Positions 23,375-32,220 of a DNA stretch of 44,777 nucleotides are shown here, one piece after another. Every line of letters starts with the position of its first letter. Within the stretch, counting starts at the first letter, position 1. The notes below the pieces were generated by a model. The model searched no databases. It saw nothing but the letters and a program-made list of their open reading frames with translations, and was not told the origin of the DNA. Both the position numbers and the translations under genes were made by a program. Source of the DNA: an uncultured Clostridia bacterium (GTDB lineage: Bacteria; Bacillota; Clostridia; Oscillospirales; Acutalibacteraceae); contig CANPBX010000017.1 of NCBI GenBank assembly GCA_947572385.1, forward strand, positions 1 through 44,777. The letters run 5' to 3'.

Positions 23375-24432
23375 TGGGGAACAGGGAAAAAAGGCCCCCC
23401 GCGCTGCCTAAGGTGGAGCGGGTGGAGCTCAACGAGACCCATATAGGACGAAAGTTCATTGCCTTTGTCCTATGCCTTGCCCTGGGGCTTAGCGCCCTGG
23501 GGTTCGGCATTTACAGCCTGCTCACCACAGAGCCGGGCTGGGCGAAGATAGAGGCCAGCTCTACCGAGGCCCGCTGTGCCGCGGACTTTAACTTTCAGTA
23601 TTACTTCCAAAAGGACGCCACAGCCCAGCGCAAGGCCCTCACCACCCTCTATACCCAGGAGTGCATGAGGCTCACAAAGCTTCTCGATACCACGGGATCC
23701 TATGAGGACAGCCCGGGAAACCTTCACGACATCAACGCCCACCCCAATGAGGAAATAGAGGTGGACCCGCTGCTGTATAAGGTCCTGGAGCTCCTTATGG
23801 ACCGGGGGGATGTAACTATGTACCAGGGCCTGCTGAATGCCTACAGCCTGAACCTATACTACGACGGTGATGGTGAAGACCCCTTTGCAGACCGCACAGA
23901 GCTGGCTGACATAGCTTTGGACAGGACGGCCCTGGATCTCCGGCTGCTTGGGGAGGATACCCTGAGGCTGGAGGTCTCCGCCGGGTGCGAGGCAGTGGCC
24001 GCCGAGCTTGGCCTCGACTGCTACCTGGACCTGGGCTGGCTGAAAAACGCCCTCATCCTGGACAGCCTGGCAGAAACCCTCGGCTCCCAGGGCTTTACAG
24101 ACGGCATAATATCCAGCCGGGACGGCTTTGTCCGTTCGCTTGGCGGGGAAGTGGGGACGGTAGGCCTGAGCCTGTATAAGTGGGAGAACGATACCGCTGT
24201 CGAGACAGGCAGGAAGGAACTGAGTACCCCCATAAACGCCGCTTCCCTTACCTGCTTTCCGCTTCCGGGGGACGACGGCAGGGCTTTCGTCTCACAGAAC
24301 GCGCTCAGGGCCCAGCGCCCAGGGGAATATGCCAGTGCCCCAGCGGAGACCATGCTGCTCACTTCAGAGGACAAGGGCTGCCTTGAGCTGGCCCTTGAGG
24401 CCGGAGACCGCCTGCTGGATAGTGAACGATAA
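23374..24432 (+). CDS. Membrane-anchored degenerate ApbE-like protein
   Basis: The 352-residue protein has a short cytoplasmic N terminus, one membrane helix (about 28-50) and an extracytoplasmic domain. Several stretches recall ApbE (FAD:protein FMN transferase): LTKLLDTTGSYEDSPGNLHDIN resembles the early ApbE Asn segment, and YLDLGWLKNALILDSLAE then LGSQGFTDGIISS resembles the ApbE core where GGIAKGYAVD is usual. The glycine-rich flavin-binding residues are changed, so catalysis is doubtful. Its start overlaps the AmiF-like stop codon, so it is translated with the transporter. It might be an accessory or a flavin- or peptide-binding subunit. The family assignment is tentative. Confidence 0.5.
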   Translation: MGNREKRPPALPKVERVELNETHIGRKFIAFVLCLALGLSALGFGIYSLLTTEPGWAKIEASSTEARCAADFNFQYYFQKDATAQRKALTTLYTQECMRLTKLLDTTGSYEDSPGNLHDINAHPNEEIEVDPLLYKVLELLMDRGDVTMYQGLLNAYSLNLYYDGDGEDPFADRTELADIALDRTALDLRLLGEDTLRLEVSAGCEAVAAELGLDCYLDLGWLKNALILDSLAETLGSQGFTDGIISSRDGFVRSLGGEVGTVGLSLYKWENDTAVETGRKELSTPINAASLTCFPLPGDDGRAFVSQNALRAQRPGEYASAPAETMLLTSEDKGCLELALEAGDRLLDSER

Positions 24433-24441
24433 AACCAAAAC

Positions 24442-24473
24442 AAAAGCCATTGCAGGAAACTGCAATGGCTTTT
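24442..24473. terminator. Terminator at the end of the oligopeptide operon
   Basis: A perfect 14-bp stem (24442-24455 with 24460-24473, core AGCCATTGCAG) with GAAA tetraloop, an A-rich 5' flank and a T-rich 3' end. It sits between converging genes and can act on both strands. Confidence 0.9.
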
Positions 24474-24506
24474 ACTATGACCGCCCCAAGTTATCAGGAG
24501 GGATGA

Positions 24507-26336
24507 TCAGGTGTTTGGTACGATGGCTTTATCGTGGAAGAGCACAGCCACAACGCTTGCGGCGCACCGCTCAGAGGTGCCCTTGGGGTCAAAGCTGTTA
24601 TTGCCGTTGCCGCTGACAATGCCCAGGGCGCGCATACGGTATACGGCCTCCTTTGCGTAGCCGCTGATCTTTTTGTCATCGGAGAACTTGTCCACCTGGG
24701 AGACGTCAATATCCGTAACGCCCAGCACATTGGTGAGATACCTGTCCATCATGGAGCACATCTGCTCCCTGGGCAGCTCCTGGTTGGGGTCGAACTTGTC
24801 CCCTGAGGAGACTACGCCGTTAGCCACAGCCCAGGCCAGGTGCTTTGCATAATAGGCGCTGTTTGAAACATCGGAGAAGCCGGGGATATCTTCGCCAAAG
24901 CTGTAGGAGCTGAGGTCTTCGCCTGAGAGGTTTGCAAGCACTATGACGAACTGGGCCCTGGTGATGTACCCATAGGGGTCAAATTTGCCGTTGCCTATGC
25001 CGTTGAGGATGCCCATCTCAACAGCCCTGTCCACCTTATCGGCAAACCATGCCTTATAGGTGAAGTCGGTGAAGATCATGCCGTTGCTCATGACCGTGGC
25101 GGTGGTGACAGGCCCCATGAGCCCGTTCTTTATAACGGCGGCTTTATATGTGCAGGAGACTTGAGCCACAGGGGAGACATAGGGGGTGGTGCTGATAGTC
25201 AGGTCGCCGTTTTCATCAAGGCCTGGGTCGGTATAGTCAACGGTGTAATATATGTCGTCAGAGGAGCCAGCGGCTGTCATGGTGACGGTCTCGCCGTCGG
25301 AGGTGATCTCTGGGGCACTGAGGTGCAGCTCAACATAGGCCTCGGACACATACCCCTCAAGGCCGGTAACTGTAGTGACCGGGTACCACATGAGGTAGCT
25401 GCTTCCGTGAGCTGTGACCGGTTCGCCCTCAACAGGGCTGCCTGCCTGGAGCTTGGTGCCCTTGGAGAGCAGGCCCATAACACTGGAGCTAGTGCTGGGC
25501 TCAGAGCGGAGGTTTACGTTGGAGGCATTGACGGTGGCATTATAGTCGAAGGGGATATCGTTGGGGTCGTCGCTGCCGGTCCAGCCCTGGCTCTCCAGAT
25601 ACCCCGCGACCTCTGTGGCGGAGACCCAGACATTGCTTAAAAGCTCATTGTCGATAGGGGCGGCGGTACCGTCCTCAAGATATGCAAAGCCGTCGCTGCC
25701 TATAAAATAGCCGTCTATCTCAGTGTCAACATCATATTCGTAATTGGTATAGTGGACCATCCTGCCGTCAAACTCATACCAGCCGTCTTTGGGATACATG
25801 GTGCCGATATCAAAGACATGCCAGCCGTCCCAGTGGCGTTCCTGTACAGAGGCCCGCACCATGTTCACGCCCTCCATAGAGTTGTCGCAGGACTCGTTAT
25901 TGCCGATATAAATGCCGATATGGGAGTAGCCGCCGGGCTCGGAATTGGTGAGGGCAAGGCCGTGGATCCTGGGCAGCCCCAGGCTGACGGGCCCCGAGAA
26001 GACCGTGTTCTGGCGCACCTGGCTGGTGGCGCCGCCCGCGCAGCCGGACACGCCGCAGTCGGAGTAGTAGGAGTAGAGGAGCCCCGCGCAGTCCGTGCCG
26101 CGGACGCCCCCGACCATGCCGCCCTTGCCGCCGTAAACATACACCCAGCCCTCGTCGTAAGCCGTGATACCCTGCATTGCAAGGCCGAAGCTGGTGGGTG
26201 TAGTGGCGGCCCGGGCCCCGAGGCTCCAGGTCGGCAGGCTCACGCAGACGAGCAGAGCTGCCATCATCAGGCCCAGAAGCCCTATGCCATTTTTGGTAAC
26301 GCGCATATGCCTTGAACGGTAGTGACTATGTAACAT
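24507..26336 (-). CDS. Secreted NlpC/P60-like protein with SH3, chitobiase-like and SLH domains
   Basis: The 609-residue protein has a signal peptide (about 1-44), an NlpC/P60-like domain (50-200) with likely catalytic C83 (GTDCAGLLYSYY) and H139 (YSHIGIYIG), a bacterial SH3 segment (265-337, NVNLRSEPSTSSSVMGLLSKG), a chitobiase C-terminal-like beta domain (340-420), and three SLH repeats (about 423-475, 485-540, 550-602). Such proteins are held on the wall by SLH binding to pyruvylated polymer and cut peptidoglycan peptides. AGAGG lies nine bases before the ATG. It is divergent from a second SLH protein gene. Confidence 0.87.
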   Translation of the reverse strand: MLHSHYRSRHMRVTKNGIGLLGLMMAALLVCVSLPTWSLGARAATTPTSFGLAMQGITAYDEGWVYVYGGKGGMVGGVRGTDCAGLLYSYYSDCGVSGCAGGATSQVRQNTVFSGPVSLGLPRIHGLALTNSEPGGYSHIGIYIGNNESCDNSMEGVNMVRASVQERHWDGWHVFDIGTMYPKDGWYEFDGRMVHYTNYEYDVDTEIDGYFIGSDGFAYLEDGTAAPIDNELLSNVWVSATEVAGYLESQGWTGSDDPNDIPFDYNATVNASNVNLRSEPSTSSSVMGLLSKGTKLQAGSPVEGEPVTAHGSSYLMWYPVTTVTGLEGYVSEAYVELHLSAPEITSDGETVTMTAAGSSDDIYYTVDYTDPGLDENGDLTISTTPYVSPVAQVSCTYKAAVIKNGLMGPVTTATVMSNGMIFTDFTYKAWFADKVDRAVEMGILNGIGNGKFDPYGYITRAQFVIVLANLSGEDLSSYSFGEDIPGFSDVSNSAYYAKHLAWAVANGVVSSGDKFDPNQELPREQMCSMMDRYLTNVLGVTDIDVSQVDKFSDDKKISGYAKEAVYRMRALGIVSGNGNNSFDPKGTSERCAASVVAVLFHDKAIVPNT

Positions 26337-26405
26337 AAAATGTACCTCTCAATCAAAATCAGATAAGTAATGGGACAAAAGCTATAATAGTTACAAAACG
26401 GTAAC

Positions 26406-26434
26406 ATTTTAACATACTTCGGGGGATTTTGCAA
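26406..26434 (-). promoter_or_regulatory. Predicted sigma-A promoter of the NlpC/SLH gene
   Basis: On the minus strand, -35 TTGCAA (26434-26429) and -10 TAAAAT (26411-26406) are spaced by 17 bases, about 70 bases upstream of the start codon. Confidence 0.5.
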
Positions 26435-26493
26435 GCCCGGGGAAGGGATATTCACAGCTTATTAACATAGTGTTCATATTTGAGAATTTCCCA

Positions 26494-26522
26494 TTGACAA
26501 GACGGCCGGTTTGGGGGATAAT
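26494..26522 (+). promoter_or_regulatory. Sigma-A promoter of the transglutaminase-like/SLH gene
   Basis: The -35 TTGACA (26494-26499) and -10 GATAAT (26517-26522) have a 17-base spacer and lie 38 bases upstream of the GTG start. Confidence 0.8.
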
Positions 26523-26559
26523 GTATAAGTGATATTGTAAGCTTTAGGAGGAATGAGTT

Positions 26560-28227
26560 GTGAAAAAGATATCCAAAGAGCTGTTGTCAGTTCTGTTAGC
26601 AGTCCTGCTTTTTGTAGCCCAGCCGGTGAGCGCCGGGGCGCTGGAGGATGGGGGCGCAGTTACCCTTACCGACCAGCAGACCCTTGTAGACAGCTTCGAG
26701 AGCGTACAGCTGACGGTACAGAGCTACGAGAGCACCGCAAACGGCACCGGTTCCCTGTACAGCGGCCTGAACGCCCGGCAGAAGGCGGCTTATAAGGCCC
26801 TAGAGAATATATCCTGGAGCAGGATAATCAGCTCCGGCGGCAATACCGTGCCGGTAAGCGTGCAGGGCATAAACGGCACCGTGCTGACCGGCATGAACAG
26901 CGGCGGCACCTTTGTGCCCACAGGCTCCTCCTCTGTGACAGAGTACAGGAACATACAAAACGATGTAAACGTGGCGATAACAGCCCTTCGCTACGACAGG
27001 CCGGACCTTATATGGCTTGACGCCAGCGTGGGCAGCTACTATAACTTCCGGGGCACCGGCGGCAGGTACGTGATAACCCAGTTCAGCTTCTACTTCTCCC
27101 TGCCCTATGGCGGACAGGAGAACACAATGCGCGACAGGATGATGGAGGCGGCCAGGAGCATAGCAAATGAGGCCTCCCGCCAGCCGGACACCTACAGCAG
27201 GGTAAAGCGTGCCCACGACCTTATCGCCGCCCGCAGCACCTATAATAACGGAGCCGCCAGCCGCCCGGGCAGCAGCAGTATGGGCGACCGCCTGGCCCAT
27301 AACGCCTACAGCGCCCTAATCGGCGGGGACAGCTTCGAGCCAGTGTGCGACGGCTACTCCAAGGCCTTTAAGATAGTCCTGAACCTTATGGACATCCCCT
27401 GCACGGTGGCTATAAGCCATAATCATATGTGGAACAATGTAAAGATGGACGACGGCCTATGGTACAACGTGGACCTCACATGGGATGACGGCGGCAATAA
27501 CGGCAGCCTGGATTATTTCCTGGTGGGCTCGGGGACCGTAATTTGGGGCACAGCCTTCAGCGCCCAGCAGGACCATATCGAGCGGGACCCCTTTAACGAG
27601 AACACGGTAAGCGGTGCCAGATACCCCAGGAAGAACACCGTGGCATATAAATATACAGGCGCGGACTACCCCAAGACGACTTATCCCGACGTGCCCCGCT
27701 CGGACTATGCCTATGAATATATTGAGAAGGTGTCGAAGCTTGGGTACTTCTCCGGCGACAACGCCGGATATTTTAACCCGGGCAGGAATATAACCAGGGT
27801 CGAGTTCGCCACGGTCATGGCGAAAGCCATGGGTGTGGATCTGGAGGCGTATAAGGGTATGTACAGCTTCTCCGACGTTGGGACCACAAAATGGTACTCC
27901 GGCGCGGCATACTGGGCCAAGGAGAGCGGCCTGATGGTGGGCTCAGGGGACAGGTTCAGGCCCGAGGCCCCTATATCCCGCCAGGAGATGTGCGCGGTGC
28001 TTGCCAGGGCCCTGGACCTTGACGGCGTGCAGTCCGGCATATTTGCCGACGACAAAAGCATAGACAGCTGGGCCAGGGAGGGCGTGTACGCCTGCTATGC
28101 CGCCGGGCTCGTGGCCGGCAACAACGGCAGATTTGACCCCAAGAAAAATACGTTGCGCCGTGACGCGGCCATAGTCTTCTCAAAGTATGCCGAGAGGGTA
28201 GGCGCGGTCCCCTCCGGGGGACAATAA
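26560..28227 (+). CDS. Secreted transglutaminase-like protein with SLH repeats
   Basis: The 555-residue protein starts with a signal peptide (about 1-25). A transglutaminase-like domain spans about 180-330, with the triad C263 (EPVCDGYSKAF), H289 (NHMWNNV) and D305 (VDLTWDDG). Three SLH repeats follow (about 380-435, 440-490, 500-550), which would hold it on the wall polymer. Domains of this fold in surface proteins act as cysteine proteases, transamidases or cross-linkers; the substrate is unknown. The start is GTG, with AGGAGG eight bases upstream. It is divergent from the NlpC/SLH gene, and both likely act on the envelope. Confidence 0.87.
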   Translation: MKKISKELLSVLLAVLLFVAQPVSAGALEDGGAVTLTDQQTLVDSFESVQLTVQSYESTANGTGSLYSGLNARQKAAYKALENISWSRIISSGGNTVPVSVQGINGTVLTGMNSGGTFVPTGSSSVTEYRNIQNDVNVAITALRYDRPDLIWLDASVGSYYNFRGTGGRYVITQFSFYFSLPYGGQENTMRDRMMEAARSIANEASRQPDTYSRVKRAHDLIAARSTYNNGAASRPGSSSMGDRLAHNAYSALIGGDSFEPVCDGYSKAFKIVLNLMDIPCTVAISHNHMWNNVKMDDGLWYNVDLTWDDGGNNGSLDYFLVGSGTVIWGTAFSAQQDHIERDPFNENTVSGARYPRKNTVAYKYTGADYPKTTYPDVPRSDYAYEYIEKVSKLGYFSGDNAGYFNPGRNITRVEFATVMAKAMGVDLEAYKGMYSFSDVGTTKWYSGAAYWAKESGLMVGSGDRFRPEAPISRQEMCAVLARALDLDGVQSGIFADDKSIDSWAREGVYACYAAGLVAGNNGRFDPKKNTLRRDAAIVFSKYAERVGAVPSGGQ

Positions 28228-28306
28228 GCTGACCCTTAAACCATGCCATATATTTATAGTTTGAATTGTTTAAAATGTAAAGTTATAAAAGAAGGGATGA
28301 TATAAA

Positions 28307-30928
28307 ATGAGCAAGGAGCTTGCAAAGGCCTATGAGCCCAAAGAGGTGGAGGGCCGGATATATGATTTCTGGCTGAAAAATAAATACTTCCACGCCGAGG
28401 CCGACCCTGATAAGAAACCCTATACTATTATGATGCCCCCGCCCAATGTTACCGACCAGCTGCACGTGGGCCACGCCATGACGATGACTACCCAGGACGT
28501 CCTGATACGCTGGAAGCGTATGCAGGGCTACAGCGCCCTCTGGCTCCCCGGCACCGACCATGCGGCCCTCGCTACCGAGGTGAAGATAGTTGAGGCCATG
28601 GCAAAGGAGGGCATAAAGAAGGAGGACCTGGGACGGGATAAGTTCATGGAGCGGGCCTGGGCCTGGAATGAGAAGTACGGCGGCAGGATAACCGAACAGC
28701 TAAAGCTTCTGGGCAGCTCAGCCGACTGGGACCGCCAGCGCTTCACCTTGGACGAGGGCTGCTCAAGGGCAGTGCGCCATGTGTTCGTGAAGCTCTACGA
28801 GAAGGGCCTGATATACCGTGGGGAGCGCATGACAAACTACTGCGCCCACTGCGGCACGGCCCTCTCCGACGCGGAGGTGGAGTTCGAGGAGAAGGAGGGC
28901 AGCTTCTGGCACCTGAAGTACCCCCTTGCCGACGGTTCAGGCTATGTGGAGCTGGCTACCACCCGCCCCGAGACCATGCTGGGGGATACTGCCGTGGCGG
29001 TGCACCCCGAGGACGAGCGCTATAAGAATATTATTGGAAAGAAAGTCATTTTACCACTGGTGAATAAAGAGATCCCAGTGGTAGCCGACGAGTACGTGGA
29101 GATGGACTTCGGCACCGGAGTTGTGAAGATAACCCCCGCCCACGACCCCAACGACTTTTTAGTGGGCCAGCGCCACAGCCTGCCGGTCATCACCATCATG
29201 GACGAGGCCGGGAACATCAACGAGAACGGCGGCAGGTACCAGGGCCTCAGTATGCTTGAAGCCAGAAAGCAGATCGTTAAGGATCTTGAGGAGGCTGGCT
29301 GCCTTATTAAAGTGGAGCCCATCAAGCATAATGTGGGCACCTGCCACCGCTGCCATACCCCTGTGGAGCCGAGAGTTTCCACCCAGTGGTTTGTAAAGAT
29401 GGAGTCGATGGCAAAGCCCGCTATCGAGGCCGTGCGTGAGAAGAAGATAAAGATCATCCCCGAGCGCATGGAAAAGGTCTACTATAACTGGATGGAGAAC
29501 ATCAAGGACTGGTGTATTTCCCGGCAGATATGGTGGGGGCACCAGATACCCGCCTGGTACTGCGACAGCTGCGGGGAGATATCCGTCAGCGAGGAGGACC
29601 TGACCGTCTGCCCCAAGTGCGGCAAACCGTTAAGACGCGACGAGGACACCCTGGACACCTGGTTCAGCTCCGCCCTCTGGCCCTTCTCGACTCTGGGCTG
29701 GCCTGAGGACACAGAGGACCTCAGGTACTTCTACCCCACCAACACCCTGGTCACCGGCTGGGACATCATCTTCTTCTGGGTGGCGAGGATGATATTCTCC
29801 GGCATCGAGCAGGTGGGGGAGATACCCTTTGACACGGTGTTCTTCCACGGCCTGGTGCGTGACGCCCAGGGACGCAAGATGAGTAAGTCCCTTGGCAACG
29901 GCGTGGATCCGGTGAAGGTCATCGACAAGTACGGCGCGGACGCCCTGCGCCTTACCATCATCACCGGCACCAGCCCCGGCAACGATACCCGCTACTCCGA
30001 CGAGAAGGTTGCCGCCAGCCGGAACTTTGCCAACAAGATCTGGAATGCCGCCCGGTTTATCCATATGAACATCGACGGCCACGAGGTGTCCCCGCAGCTT
30101 CCTGAGGAGCTGACCCTTGAGGACAAGTGGATAGTCAGCAAGTTCAACCGCGTAGCCAGGGACATGACCGAGAACCTGGAGAAGTTCGAGCTGGGCGTGG
30201 CGGTACAGAAGGTGTACGACTTCATGTGGGGCGACTTCTGCGACTGGTATATCGAGCTCTCAAAAGGCCGCATGAGCGGCGGCAGCGAAGGCTCGGCCCA
30301 GGGAGCCAGGCAGGTGCTGGTATGGGTGCTGAGCAGCACACTGAAGCTGCTGCACCCCTTCATGCCATTCATCACTGAGGAGATCTGGCAGAGCCTACCC
30401 CATAAGGGCGAGGCCCTGATGATATCAGAGTGGCCGGAGTTTGACAAGAGCCTGGACTTCCCCGCGGAGGAGGCCGAGATGGAAAAGGTGATGGAGCTTA
30501 TCACCGCTGTGCGCACCAGAAGGAGCGAGATGAACGTGCCGCCCAGCCGCCGGGCCCACCTGTATATCGAGACAGACAGACCGGAGGCATTTGACATCGA
30601 GCGAGAGTCCATCGCGCGCCTGGCTTATTGCAGCGGCGTCGGGACCGGCGGCAGCTTCGACCTGCCGGGGGCCGTCACCGTGGTGACATCGGGCTGCAGG
30701 GCCTATCTCCCCATGGACGACCTTATCGACCGGGAGGCCGAGCGCCGGCGCCTTTCAAAGGAGCTGGAGTCCGCAAGGAAGCAGCTGGCTACAGTTGAGA
30801 GCAAGCTAACCAACGATACCTTCATGAGCAAGGCCCCCCAGAATGTTATAGACGGCGTGAGGGCAAACGGCGAGAAGCTCAGGGAGAAGGTACAGCGCAT
30901 TGAGGAGTCCCTGGATCAACTAAAATAA
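28307..30928 (+). CDS. valS: Valyl-tRNA synthetase
   Basis: The 873-residue class I aminoacyl-tRNA synthetase attaches valine to tRNA-Val in the cytoplasm. The HIGH motif is HVGH (residues 53-56) within PPPNVTDQLHVGH, and KMSKS is at 524-528. The editing domain (about 195-340), a zinc-binding-like CDSCGE..CPKCGK stretch, the anticodon-binding region, and the C-terminal coiled coil typical of ValRS (about 805-870) are all present. AAGGGA lies nine bases before the ATG. The next gene starts 13 bases after the stop, so metY is probably cotranscribed. Confidence 0.97.
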   Translation: MSKELAKAYEPKEVEGRIYDFWLKNKYFHAEADPDKKPYTIMMPPPNVTDQLHVGHAMTMTTQDVLIRWKRMQGYSALWLPGTDHAALATEVKIVEAMAKEGIKKEDLGRDKFMERAWAWNEKYGGRITEQLKLLGSSADWDRQRFTLDEGCSRAVRHVFVKLYEKGLIYRGERMTNYCAHCGTALSDAEVEFEEKEGSFWHLKYPLADGSGYVELATTRPETMLGDTAVAVHPEDERYKNIIGKKVILPLVNKEIPVVADEYVEMDFGTGVVKITPAHDPNDFLVGQRHSLPVITIMDEAGNINENGGRYQGLSMLEARKQIVKDLEEAGCLIKVEPIKHNVGTCHRCHTPVEPRVSTQWFVKMESMAKPAIEAVREKKIKIIPERMEKVYYNWMENIKDWCISRQIWWGHQIPAWYCDSCGEISVSEEDLTVCPKCGKPLRRDEDTLDTWFSSALWPFSTLGWPEDTEDLRYFYPTNTLVTGWDIIFFWVARMIFSGIEQVGEIPFDTVFFHGLVRDAQGRKMSKSLGNGVDPVKVIDKYGADALRLTIITGTSPGNDTRYSDEKVAASRNFANKIWNAARFIHMNIDGHEVSPQLPEELTLEDKWIVSKFNRVARDMTENLEKFELGVAVQKVYDFMWGDFCDWYIELSKGRMSGGSEGSAQGARQVLVWVLSSTLKLLHPFMPFITEEIWQSLPHKGEALMISEWPEFDKSLDFPAEEAEMEKVMELITAVRTRRSEMNVPPSRRAHLYIETDRPEAFDIERESIARLAYCSGVGTGGSFDLPGAVTVVTSGCRAYLPMDDLIDREAERRRLSKELESARKQLATVESKLTNDTFMSKAPQNVIDGVRANGEKLREKVQRIEESLDQLK

Positions 30929-30941
30929 AGGAGACAAGAAT

Positions 30942-32204
30942 ATGAGAGACGAGACCAAGTGCCTGCACTCGGGCTATACCCCTAAAAACGGCGAGCCCCG
31001 GGTGCTGCCGATAGTCCAGAGCACCACCTATGTGTACGACTCCGCGGCGGAGGTAGCCGCGATATTTGACGATCCCACCAGAGGCCTCTGCTACTCCCGC
31101 TTCGGCAACCCCACTGTGATGGCTGTAGAAGCTAAGATAGCCGACCTGGAGGGGGGCGTTGGCGCCATGTGCACCACCTCAGGCCAGGCGGCGACCCTGC
31201 TATCTATACTGAATATCTGCAAGGCCGGGGACAGTATCGTGAGCCTGCCCACAATATATGGGGGCACAATAAACCTCTTCAGCTTTACCCTGAAAAAGCT
31301 TGGCATAGAGTGCATATATGTTGACGGCAATTCCAGCGACGAGGAGATAAAGGCCCAGTTCAAGGAGAACACAAAGCTTTTCTTCGGGGAAACTATAGCA
31401 AACCCAGCCCTGAAGGTCCTGGATATAGAGCGCTTTGCCAATATCGCCCACCAGATGGGGGTGCCCATGATAGTTGACAACACCTTCGCCACCCCCATCC
31501 TCTGCAAGCCATTTGATTTCGGCGCGGATATTATCATACACTCCACCTCAAAGTATATGGACGGGCACGCTGTGCAGGTGGGCGGCGTTATTGTGGACAG
31601 CGGCAGGTTCGACTGGACCAATGGGAAATTCCCCGAGCTCACCGAGCCCGACGAGTCCTACCACGGCATTTCCTACACCGGGAGCTATGGCAAGATGGCT
31701 TATATAATCAAGGCCCGTATGCAGCTAATGCGTGACTTCGGCGTGTACCCCGCGGCCCACTCAGCCTTCCTTCTGAACTTAGGGCTCGAGACCCTCCCGG
31801 TGCGCATGAAGCAGTACTGTGAGAACGCCCAGGCCGTGGCTGAGCTCTTGGAGGGCTCGGACAAGGTCGAGAGCGTTATTTATCCCGGCCTCAAGTCCAG
31901 CCCTGACTATGAACTGGCAAAGAAATACCTGAAGGGCTCCAGCGGAGTCATCTCCTTTATTATCAAGGGCGGCAGGGGGGCCGCAGCCAAGTTTATGGAC
32001 GCTGTGACCCTGGCCTCAAACCAGGTACACGTGGCGGATATCCGTACCTGCGTGCTGCACCCCGCCAGCGAGACCCACCGCCAGCTTACAGACGAGCAGC
32101 TCGTAGCGGCAGGTATCAACGGCGGTATGATACGCCTGTCAGTGGGCCTTGAGAATGTTGAGGATATTGTAGCCGACCTGGAAGCGGCCCTGGCAGCTGT
32201 TTAA
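30942..32204 (+). CDS. metY: O-acetylhomoserine sulfhydrylase (Cys/Met metabolism PLP enzyme)
   Basis: The 420-residue protein is a PLP-dependent gamma-family enzyme. The PLP lysine is K204 in STSKYMDGHA, with the cofactor-binding TSGQAA loop near residue 83 and the Asp of VDNTFATP. The length, and the insert around FDWTNGKFPELTEPDESYHG, match MetY-type O-acetylhomoserine sulfhydrylases rather than cystathionine gamma-synthase. It would make homocysteine from O-acetylhomoserine and sulfide. GGAGACAAG precedes the ATG. It sits directly behind valS, with no S-box or T-box visible in the 13-base gap. Confidence 0.9.
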   Translation: MRDETKCLHSGYTPKNGEPRVLPIVQSTTYVYDSAAEVAAIFDDPTRGLCYSRFGNPTVMAVEAKIADLEGGVGAMCTTSGQAATLLSILNICKAGDSIVSLPTIYGGTINLFSFTLKKLGIECIYVDGNSSDEEIKAQFKENTKLFFGETIANPALKVLDIERFANIAHQMGVPMIVDNTFATPILCKPFDFGADIIIHSTSKYMDGHAVQVGGVIVDSGRFDWTNGKFPELTEPDESYHGISYTGSYGKMAYIIKARMQLMRDFGVYPAAHSAFLLNLGLETLPVRMKQYCENAQAVAELLEGSDKVESVIYPGLKSSPDYELAKKYLKGSSGVISFIIKGGRGAAAKFMDAVTLASNQVHVADIRTCVLHPASETHRQLTDEQLVAAGINGGMIRLSVGLENVEDIVADLEAALAAV

Positions 32205-32220
32205 GAGCTTTTTAGAGCCA

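Noticed and set aside
28261-28289. TTGAAT-N17-TATAAA as a promoter directly before valS
   Set aside because: Transcription would begin within the ribosome binding site, so the message would lose it; the match is probably chance in AT-rich spacer.
28228-28306. T-box leader for valS
   Set aside because: The gap is only 79 bases and lacks the T-box sequence and specifier stem.
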